Below are positions 6,086-12,101 of a stretch of DNA of 13,674 nucleotides, piece by piece. Under the pieces are notes generated by a model that saw only the letters and a program-made list of their open reading frames with translations, was not told the DNA's origin and searched no databases. The DNA comes from JBDLID01 sp039715055 (GTDB taxonomy: Bacteria; Desulfobacterota; Desulfobulbia; Desulfobulbales; Desulfocapsaceae). Position 1 is the stretch's first letter; each line of letters opens with the position of its first letter. The stretch spans positions 1 through 13,674 of the forward strand of contig JBDLID010000083.1 in assembly GCA_039715055.1 (NCBI GenBank), in the 5' to 3' direction. The translations under genes were made by a program, and so were the position numbers.

Positions 6086-7378
6086 TCACATCAGACGACG
6101 TACTGCGGCCATGGTTTCATCCAGGTCAAAGGTGAGGATTCTCCGTTCCTCCATGACCAGCTCGCCATCAATGATCACCAGGTCGACATCACTGCCCGAG
6201 GCCGCATAAACCAGGGTGTCCTGGCTGTAACAGGGACAGAGGTGCGGCTGATCAAGATTGATACCGATAACATCCGCCTTCCAGCCCGGCTCAAGTCTTC
6301 CCACCTGTTCGAGTCCGAGAATCCGGCCATTTGTCTCGGTTGCGGCAACCAGGGCCTGCCTGGCGGAAAGAGCGGTTGCCTCCTCGCTGTAGGCCTTCTG
6401 GGTCTTGGCAAAAAGATCCATTTCACGAAACATATCCAAACTGTTATTGGATGCGCAGCCATCGGTACCCAGTCCGACCCGGATGTTACGTTCAATCATC
6501 TCCAGGGCCGGTGCGATGCCCGAGGCCAGCTTGAGGTGACTCTGGGGACAGATGACTGCCGAACCACCGCAATTTCCAAACAGCTCCAGATCCTCTTCAT
6601 CGAGCCAGACGCAGTGGATACAGACACAGTTACTGTCAAGAACCCCCAGGGCGGCGAGATGTTTCACAGGACTCGCCCCCCGCGGATCTGCGATCATTGC
6701 CTGCTCAGCCTGCGACTCGGCAAGGTGGATGAAAAAAGGAACCCCTCGATCCCGGGCAAGTTCCCTGGCCCGGATCAGGGTCTCCGGGGAACAGGTGTAA
6801 GGTGAGTGGGCAAAAACCGCCGGCTGCACACGTGGGTGACGCCCCTCCAGCCGGTCAATAAACTCCGCCACAGCTGCCACGTTTCTCTTGGGGTCTGCGA
6901 CGCCGGGAGCCGGGAAATCAAGTACCCCGTGGGAGGCCACCGCCCTCATTCCGGAATCGATAAAGGCATCGGCTGCCTTATCTTCAAAAAAATAGCCATC
7001 GGCAACACTGGTGGTGCCGGACAGGATCATCTCTGCCGCGGCCAGTTTGGTGCAGTGATAGACCATCTCCGGATTAACGCGGGCAGCCTCAGCCGGAAAG
7101 ATATGCTCATTGAGCCAGGTCGTAAGCTCCAGGTCATCTGCCATGCCGCGAAAAAGGGTCATGGCACAGTGATTGTGGGCGTTGATCAGGCCGGGCATCA
7201 CCAGCCGGTTTTTTCCATCGACCCGCACCACACTATCGCTACTATCCACCTGCAGCTCTGCCATGGAACCGTAATCGTCAACGGTTGCGCCGCGAACTCG
7301 CAGGAAGGCGTCTTCAATCCATGGTCTGTCAACCCTGGGAAGCAGGGTACAATTTTCAATAATCAGTTCCGATGTCAT
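6086..7378 (-). CDS. mtaD: 5-methylthioadenosine/S-adenosylhomocysteine deaminase-type amidohydrolase
   Basis: A 430-residue amidohydrolase-superfamily enzyme, full length for the MtaD/SsnA/TrzN group. The metal-binding set is complete and in order: HNH at 68-70 (MPGLINAHNHCAMTLFRG), His218 in FIHLAESQAEQ, His255 in CIHCVWLDEED, and Asp306 in GLGTDGCASNNSLD. The C-terminal strand domain (GWKADVIGINLDQP, then DGELVMEERR) is typical. Family enzymes deaminate SAH and methylthioadenosine (and sometimes adenosine) to inosine forms, part of methyl-cycle recycling in the cytoplasm. The HLAES and GTDGCASNN wording favours the MTA/SAH deaminase branch over chlorohydrolases, but substrate cannot be fixed from sequence. 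It is transcribed in the same direction as the ACP operon but is 491 bp away, and divergent from ychF. GGAA lies about 11 nt before the ATG. Confidence 0.88.
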   Translation of the reverse strand: MTSELIIENCTLLPRVDRPWIEDAFLRVRGATVDDYGSMAELQVDSSDSVVRVDGKNRLVMPGLINAHNHCAMTLFRGMADDLELTTWLNEHIFPAEAARVNPEMVYHCTKLAAAEMILSGTTSVADGYFFEDKAADAFIDSGMRAVASHGVLDFPAPGVADPKRNVAAVAEFIDRLEGRHPRVQPAVFAHSPYTCSPETLIRARELARDRGVPFFIHLAESQAEQAMIADPRGASPVKHLAALGVLDSNCVCIHCVWLDEEDLELFGNCGGSAVICPQSHLKLASGIAPALEMIERNIRVGLGTDGCASNNSLDMFREMDLFAKTQKAYSEEATALSARQALVAATETNGRILGLEQVGRLEPGWKADVIGINLDQPHLCPCYSQDTLVYAASGSDVDLVIIDGELVMEERRILTFDLDETMAAVRRLM

Positions 7379-7422
7379 GCTCTGGTTCCGCCTGTATCAA
7401 AAAAATATCGTATTGAGTCGCC

Positions 7423-7451
7423 ACTATACACCTGCTCATGAACCAAGTAAA
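7423..7451 (-). promoter_or_regulatory. Possible promoter of the mtaD-like gene
   Basis: On the minus strand TTTACT (7451-7446) and TATAGT (7428-7423) are 17 bp apart, matching the sigma-70 consensus at 4 and 5 of 6 positions. The predicted start is about 40 nt upstream of the ATG at 7378, a normal spacing. Confidence 0.4.
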
Positions 7452-7496
7452 TACTGTTCCCCTGACCAGACAGCCGCCCCACTGCACCGGTTTGGG

Positions 7497-7515
7497 AAAA
7501 AACTAGGGTTTTTTT
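7497..7515. repeat. A/T-rich perfect hairpin
   Basis: AAAAAAC, loop TAGG, then GTTTTTT form a perfect 7-bp stem ending in a T-run. On either strand the stem is almost all A-T pairs, so it would be a weak terminator at best. It lies between the divergent promoters and may separate them or mark an AT-rich site. Confidence 0.3.
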
Positions 7516-7565
7516 CACGGCGCAGGGTATTATAGTTCTTTTTTATGTTACAGGAGGGGCTTTTC

Positions 7566-7631
7566 ATGGGCCACCTTTCTGTAAAAAACGAACTTCACCG
7601 TCCAGCCGGCCACTGTCGCCTGGCTGCGTGA
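7566..7631 (+). CDS. Candidate 21-residue leader peptide upstream of ychF
   Basis: An ATG preceded by a near-perfect ribosome binding site (CAGGAGGGGC, 5 nt spacer) opens a 21-codon frame ending in TGA, starting MGHLSVKNELHRP. It ends 114 bp before ychF. The peptide has no run of a single amino acid that would suggest classical attenuation and resembles nothing I recognise. Support rests only on the ribosome binding site; the frame may be fortuitous. Confidence 0.25.
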   Translation: MGHLSVKNELHRPAGHCRLAA

Positions 7632-7745
7632 TATTAATAAAAATTATCAGAGACAGGACTCGTCTCCGGCAAATCGCCTTTTTCGACTCTAAAGTCTGCT
7701 GTTTTACATTCTCCAGGAGTCTGTCGGAGAAAAAGGAGTATTATT

Positions 7746-8843
7746 ATGGGGTTTCGATGCGGAATTGTCGGCCTTCCCAATGTTGGCAAGTCCACCATAT
7801 TCAACGCCCTGACCGCCGCCGGGATCGATGCGGAGAATTATCCGTTCTGCACCATTGAACCCAATGTGGGGATCGTCCCCATGCCGGATAAACGTCTCGA
7901 CATCCTGGCTGAAATGGTCAAGACCAAAAACAAGGTCAACACCCAGATGGAGTTTGTCGACATCGCCGGCCTGGTCAAGGGTGCCAGCCAGGGCGAAGGA
8001 CTCGGCAACCAGTTCCTCGGCCATATCAGGATGGTGGACGCCGTCGTCCATGTTATCCGCTGCTTTGAAGACGACAACGTGGTCCATGTGGATGGCAGTA
8101 TCGATCCGGCCCGTGACCGGGAAATCATCAACATGGAACTGATCCTGGCCGACCTTGAAACCGTTGAAAAACGGTTAAAAAAGACCCAGACTCAGGCCAA
8201 GTCGGGTGACAAAACACTCAAGGCCCAGGCCGCATATCTTGAGAAACTCTTCGCCGCCCTGGATTCCGGCAAGAGTGGCAAGACTGTTCCTCCAGAATCA
8301 CAGGTAGAAGAAGAACTGGTCAAAGAAATCTGCCTGCTGACGACAAAACCGGTGCTTTATGTGGCAAATGTCGCCGAGGAAGATATCCAGGAGGGTAATG
8401 ACCATGTTCGCACCCTTGAAAAAATGGCTGTGGAAGAGGATGCCGGAGTAGTCGTCATTGCCGGCAATATCGAACAGGAGCTGAGTGTCCTTGATGCTGA
8501 TGAACAGCAGGAGTTCCTCGATGATATGGGCATGGACGAACCGGGCCTCAACCGGCTGATCAAGGCCGGTTATGAACTGCTCGGCCTGATCACCTTTTTC
8601 ACCGTCGGTGAAAAGGAGACCAAGGCCTGGACAATCACCCGGGGAACCACGGCACCCGGTGCCGCTGGTAAGATCCACACCGATTTTGAACGCGGCTTTA
8701 TCCGGGCCGAGACCATCAGTTACGACGACTATGTATCCTGTGACGGCGAGGCCGGGGCAAAGGACAAGGGACTGATGCGCTCAGAGGGTAAAGAGTATGT
8801 TGTGAAGGACGGGGACTGTATATTGTTCCGTTTCAACGTCTGA
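7746..8843 (+). CDS. ychF: Redox-regulated ATPase YchF (Obg-family translation-associated P-loop protein)
   Basis: A 365-residue protein, matching the 363-residue length of the universal YchF/OLA1 family. The G1 P-loop GLPNVGKST is at 9-17 and G3 DIAGL follows the VNTQMEFV strand. The G4 position reads NVAEED rather than NKxD, the hallmark that lets YchF bind ATP in preference to GTP. A helical insertion (about 130-180, with ETVEKRLKKTQTQAK) precedes G4, and a C-terminal TGS domain (LITFFTVGEKETKAWTI to CILFRFNV) closes the protein. YchF acts in the cytoplasm with ribosomes and stress response; its exact role is not settled. An excellent ribosome binding site (AAAGGAG, 8 nt before ATG) fixes the start. 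The gene stands alone: a 367-bp gap upstream and a palindromic element directly after the stop. Confidence 0.97.
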   Translation: MGFRCGIVGLPNVGKSTIFNALTAAGIDAENYPFCTIEPNVGIVPMPDKRLDILAEMVKTKNKVNTQMEFVDIAGLVKGASQGEGLGNQFLGHIRMVDAVVHVIRCFEDDNVVHVDGSIDPARDREIINMELILADLETVEKRLKKTQTQAKSGDKTLKAQAAYLEKLFAALDSGKSGKTVPPESQVEEELVKEICLLTTKPVLYVANVAEEDIQEGNDHVRTLEKMAVEEDAGVVVIAGNIEQELSVLDADEQQEFLDDMGMDEPGLNRLIKAGYELLGLITFFTVGEKETKAWTITRGTTAPGAAGKIHTDFERGFIRAETISYDDYVSCDGEAGAKDKGLMRSEGKEYVVKDGDCILFRFNV

Positions 8844-8966
8844 TGGCGTCGTAAAAATTCTTCATCTACTTCGTCATTGCAAGCTTTCAGTTGCTGCGGC
8901 GTACAAAACGTACGCCTCGCTCCATCAAACTTGCATTCCTCGTATATGAATTTTTTTACTTAGCCA
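8844..8966. repeat. Long imperfect palindromic element after ychF
   Basis: A 123-bp imperfect inverted repeat begins right after the ychF stop codon. The outer ends are TGGC (8844-8847) and GCCA (8963-8966), each followed inward by a 3-nt spacer and then GTAAAAA or TTTTTAC. Inner segments such as TTGCAATGA/TTGCATTCC on the folded strand pair imperfectly. The core is a perfect GGCGTAC (8898-8904), loop AAAAC, GTACGCC (8910-8916). It has no coding potential. It resembles a REP or MITE-like intergenic element rather than a plain terminator, although the hairpin with a T7 tract could also end ychF transcription. Confidence 0.65.
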
Positions 8967-8996
8967 CCTCAAAACGTTACTCAAATACAACATTCC

Positions 8997-10031
8997 ATGG
9001 CCTTAACAATGAGCAAAAACCAGTTTGTAGACAAACTCAAAGAAGGTGACCGGGTCGATACCATTTTGCTGGTCAAGGCGTCGCAGCTTGCTGAGACAAG
9101 GGCCGGCAAGCCTTACCTGCGCCTCACCCTGGCTGATAGATCCGGCGAGATTCAGGGACCTGTCTGGGACCGTGCACTTGAGCTTCAGCCTGTCTGCGCG
9201 GTGGGTGCTTTTATTCATGTTATCGGCCAGGTACAGTCCTACCGGGACAGCCTCCAGTTGAAGATCGAGTCGGTTCAGGGGCGCAGAAAAGAAGAGGTTA
9301 ATCTCGCTGATTTTCTGGTCAGCTGCAGCGGGAACCGGCAGCAGATGGCCGACGAACTCCAGCGTCTGGTCCTCACCCTGGACAATCCCTGGCTGAAAAA
9401 GCTTCTCAACCGCTTTTTTAAAAGCGATCCCTGCTGGTCTCATTTCCAGGAGGCACCGGCAGCCAAATCAATCCATCATGCCTACGTGGGCGGCCTTCTC
9501 GAACACTCATTGTCCGTGGCCCGGCTGGCCGACAAGCTGGCCTCCCACTACCCGGGTGTCGACCGTTCCCTGCTCCTCGCCGGTGCTCTTCTTCACGATA
9601 TCGGTAAACTCGAGGAGCTCAAGATGGAAACCGCGGTCATCGACTACACCGTCAGGGGAAGGCTCAAAGGACACCTGGTGATCGGCTCGGAAATGGTCGG
9701 GATGGAAGCCGCAGAAATCAAGGATTTCCCGACAGAACTTCTGGAGCAGCTCCAGCACCTCATCCTCAGCCACCACGGTCGACAGGAGTTTGGCTCACCC
9801 ACTGTCCCCATGACCATTGAGGGTTTTCTCCTCAGCTTCATCGATGACCTTGACGCCAAGATGAACCTCATGGAGCAGCTGCGAAAAAAAATCGATCAGC
9901 CGGAAATGGGGTGGAGCGACTACCAGCGCTCCCTGGAACGCTTCCTCTACCTTGGCCCCCTGCCGGCTGAGGACGAAAAGCAGGAAGCCCTGGACAGTAG
10001 TACAGTGCAGCGACAGCCGACCCTGTTTTAG
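8997..10031 (+). CDS. YhaM-like 3'-5' exoribonuclease (OB-fold plus HD domain)
   Basis: A 344-residue protein. The N-terminal third (about 15-95) is an OB-fold nucleic-acid-binding domain (DTILLVKASQ, KPYLRLTLADRSGEIQGPVWD). The rest is an HD-domain phosphohydrolase: His170 in GGLLEHSLSVARLA, the HD pair His200-Asp201 in ALLHDIGKLEEL, His259-His260 in LSHHG, and Asp283-Asp284 in FIDDLDAK. This layout matches Bacillus YhaM, a metal-dependent 3'-5' exonuclease of RNA and single-stranded DNA. HD proteins also act on nucleotides, so the substrate is inferred. Two in-frame ATGs (8997 and 9009) are possible; neither has a visible ribosome binding site, so the start is uncertain by four residues. 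The C-terminal tail (about 325-344) is acidic then polar, ending PTLF. It probably leads the run of genes into holB. Confidence 0.88.
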   Translation: MALTMSKNQFVDKLKEGDRVDTILLVKASQLAETRAGKPYLRLTLADRSGEIQGPVWDRALELQPVCAVGAFIHVIGQVQSYRDSLQLKIESVQGRRKEEVNLADFLVSCSGNRQQMADELQRLVLTLDNPWLKKLLNRFFKSDPCWSHFQEAPAAKSIHHAYVGGLLEHSLSVARLADKLASHYPGVDRSLLLAGALLHDIGKLEELKMETAVIDYTVRGRLKGHLVIGSEMVGMEAAEIKDFPTELLEQLQHLILSHHGRQEFGSPTVPMTIEGFLLSFIDDLDAKMNLMEQLRKKIDQPEMGWSDYQRSLERFLYLGPLPAEDEKQEALDSSTVQRQPTLF

Positions 10032-10055
10032 CCTGCATTTCTCATCAGTTTTTTT

Positions 10056-10121
10056 ATGAAAACAGCTCTGAGAAGCAGCACAGTAGACAGCCGAATAGTT
10101 TTGGGGACAAAAGGAACATAA
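10056..10121 (+). CDS. Candidate 21-residue frame upstream of holB (first of two)
   Basis: An ATG after a T-run opens a 21-codon frame (starting MKTALRSSTVDSR) whose TAA overlaps the next ATG as TAATG. It has no visible ribosome binding site and no recognised sequence. It is listed because its stop falls exactly on the start of a second tiny frame that in turn overlaps holB. Confidence 0.12.
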   Translation: MKTALRSSTVDSRIVLGTKGT

Positions 10122-10153
10122 TGGAAAAACAACATGAGCCGGGACGACAGTGA
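10121..10153 (+). CDS. Candidate 10-residue leader peptide coupled to holB
   Basis: The frame MEKQHEPGRQ has a good ribosome binding site (AAAGGAA, 5 nt before the ATG), better than the one in front of holB. Its TGA overlaps the holB ATG as TGATG. Ribosomes finishing this frame could restart on holB, supplying the initiation signal that holB lacks. It may equally be chance. Confidence 0.3.
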   Translation: MEKQHEPGRQ

Positions 10154-11127
10154 TGGACTACGACTTCTCTCAACTTCTCGGCCAGCAACAGGCGAGAAAC
10201 CTGCTGCACCGGTCACTGGCCTCCGGGCGGCTGGCCCACGCCTACCTGTTCCAGGGACCTGACGGGGTCGGCAAGCAGCTCTTTGCCCGCACGCTTGCGG
10301 CCTCTGTCAACTGTTCCAGCAGCGATGGACTTCAGGCCTGTACAACCTGCGGTTCCTGCAAAAAAATTTCCTCCTCCAATCACCCGGATGTCCATCTCAT
10401 CTCCCCGGAAAAAGGCACCATCAAGATCAATCAGATCAGGGAGCTGATCCGGCTGCTCTCCTTTGCCCCCTACGAGTCAGCCATGCGGGTGGTTATTCTG
10501 GAAGACATCCACACCATGCGCCGCGAGGCGGCCAACAGCCTGCTCAAGACACTGGAGGAACCGCCCCCTGACAACCTGCTCATTCTCACTGCAGAGGCAG
10601 GGCGCGATATCCTTGACACCATCCGCTCCCGCTGCCAGGTGATTCCATTCTACCACCTCAGCCGGGACGAGACGGTGACCATCCTCAACCGCCACCTTGC
10701 TGACCTTCAGCCGGATGAGGCTCAACTTCTCGCCCGCCTTTGCGAAGGCCAGCCGGGAAGGGGGATGCGCTTCCACAACAGTGATGTTCTGGCTATCAGG
10801 GAAGAGCTGATTGAACTCTGCTCCGACCCGCAGCTCGATTCGTCAAAAGATACGGGCAGACTCCTTACGGCAGCGGAAAAAATGGCCGGCCTCAAGGATG
10901 ACCTGACCGGTCTGTTCGGCCTGCTTCGTCTCTGGCTTCGCGACCTTCTCACAGCGGAAATTTCCATGCCGTCCGGGCAGCCTCTGGAGCCCGCATCCTC
11001 GAAAGGGTGGAACTTCCAGCAACTTTTTGCTAAACTGACGGCGATTAACAGGGCAGAAAAGGAACTGCAGGCAAACTGCAACCGCAGCCTGGTCTGTGAG
11101 GTCCTGTTATTCAAACTCCAGGCATAG
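10150..11127 (+). CDS. holB: DNA polymerase III subunit delta prime
   Basis: About 325 residues, usual for HolB. The N-terminal AAA+ domain has LLGQQQARNLLHRSLASGRLAHAYLF, a P-loop GPDGVGKQ (36-43, Gln in place of Thr/Ser), the zinc-binding cysteines C55, C64, C67 and C70, the Walker B region VVILEDIHTM, and the clamp-loader SRC motif in TIRSRCQVIPF. SLLKTLEEPPPDNLLIL is diagnostic of the DnaX/HolB family. Delta prime is the stator of the clamp loader that opens and loads the beta clamp during replication. The frame can start at GTG 10150 or ATG 10153; I favour the ATG, which overlaps the stop of a tiny upstream frame. ricT follows after 32 bp, an arrangement like holB-yaaT in Firmicutes. Confidence 0.93.
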   Translation: MMDYDFSQLLGQQQARNLLHRSLASGRLAHAYLFQGPDGVGKQLFARTLAASVNCSSSDGLQACTTCGSCKKISSSNHPDVHLISPEKGTIKINQIRELIRLLSFAPYESAMRVVILEDIHTMRREAANSLLKTLEEPPPDNLLILTAEAGRDILDTIRSRCQVIPFYHLSRDETVTILNRHLADLQPDEAQLLARLCEGQPGRGMRFHNSDVLAIREELIELCSDPQLDSSKDTGRLLTAAEKMAGLKDDLTGLFGLLRLWLRDLLTAEISMPSGQPLEPASSKGWNFQQLFAKLTAINRAEKELQANCNRSLVCEVLLFKLQA

Positions 11128-11159
11128 GGCTGGACACCAACTTAACAGTTTGAAATAAA

Positions 11160-12101
11160 TTGGAAAATACAGAAAAAACACAAAAACCTACTCAGCCGAA
11201 TCCCGACCTGTGCTTCTACCGGCTCCGTTTTCGACAAGACAGCCAGGAGTTCACCGGCTGCGGTGTCATTAAAAACATGAAACACGGCGACGTGGTCATG
11301 GTCAGCACCGACCACGGCCTTGAACCGGCCACCATAATCTGCACGGCACCCGCCTGCAGGGATGCGGAAACTGAACGCAAAGCAAATCTAAAACTGGCAA
11401 GGCGACCCTCAGGCGAGGAGATCAACCGCTACCACAACCTGCCTGCCAAAGAACAAAACGGTTTTTCCATCTGCCTTGATCTGATCGCCAAGCACAAGCT
11501 TGAAATGCGCTTGATCCGGGTGGAGAGATTTTTCAACGGTTCAAAGATGATCTTTTATTTTACCGCTGATAACCGGGTTGACTTTCGCGCCCTTGTCAAG
11601 GATCTGGTCCTTGAATTCCGCACCCGGGTGGAGATGCGCCAGGTCGGGGTTCGCCATGAAACCAAGATGATCGGAGGCCTTGGGACCTGCGGCCGGGAGC
11701 TTTGCTGCAGCTCGCACATCAAAAATTTTGACTCGGTTTCCATCAAGATGGCCAAGGAGCAGGATCTGCCACTGAACCCGGCAAAAATTTCCGGAGTCTG
11801 CAACCGGTTGCTCTGCTGCCTGACCTATGAGTACTCGACCTACAAACAGGAACGGAAAAAGATGCCGAGAGCCGGCAAACGTATCCGCATCGGTGACCAG
11901 ACCGTCAAAATCAAACGACAGCACCCGCTCCAGCAGAACCTGCTGGTTATTGACCAGGCCGGCGAGGAGAAACTCCTCACCAAAGAGGAATGGAAGGGCT
12001 TTGAATACGTCAAGTCCGAGCGGTCTGCAGGTAAAGGAAAAAAACAACAACGCGATAACAAGGGGAAGCGGAAAAAAAGCTCCACCAACAAACCATCATG
12101 A
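11160..12101 (+). CDS. ricT: PSP1-domain protein RicT (YaaT family)
   Basis: A 313-residue protein. The PSP1 domain is unmistakable: KMIGGLGTCGRELCCSSHI at 169-187, SIKMAKEQDLPLNPAKISG at 194-212, and GVCNRLLCCLTYEY at 212-225. Six cysteines (177, 182, 183, 214, 219, 220) form the conserved set. In Bacillus subtilis RicT (YaaT) joins RicA and RicF in an Fe-S complex that influences RNase Y-dependent RNA processing. Whether partners exist here is not visible, so the role is inferred from the family. The start is a TTG: an in-frame TGA lies 7 nt upstream and no ATG precedes the domain. No clear ribosome binding site is seen, which suggests coupling from holB. The last 30 residues are a Lys/Gln/Ser-rich basic tail. 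The stop overlaps the metG ATG by 4 bp (ATGA). Confidence 0.9.
   Translation: MENTEKTQKPTQPNPDLCFYRLRFRQDSQEFTGCGVIKNMKHGDVVMVSTDHGLEPATIICTAPACRDAETERKANLKLARRPSGEEINRYHNLPAKEQNGFSICLDLIAKHKLEMRLIRVERFFNGSKMIFYFTADNRVDFRALVKDLVLEFRTRVEMRQVGVRHETKMIGGLGTCGRELCCSSHIKNFDSVSIKMAKEQDLPLNPAKISGVCNRLLCCLTYEYSTYKQERKKMPRAGKRIRIGDQTVKIKRQHPLQQNLLVIDQAGEEKLLTKEEWKGFEYVKSERSAGKGKKQQRDNKGKRKKSSTNKPS

Larger units (their letters stand above)
7379..7745. other. Divergent intergenic region between mtaD-like gene and ychF
   Basis: This 367-bp region feeds two divergent genes. It holds a plausible mtaD promoter (7423-7451), an A/T hairpin (7497-7515), a 21-codon candidate frame (7566-7631), small inverted repeats (GAGAC/GTCTC at 7650-7666, TCTCC/GGAGA at 7710-7730) and the strong ychF ribosome binding site (AAAGGAG, 8 nt before the ATG). 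A TATTAT at 7528-7533 could be a -10 toward ychF, but it lacks a good -35. I recognise no riboswitch. Confidence 0.5.
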
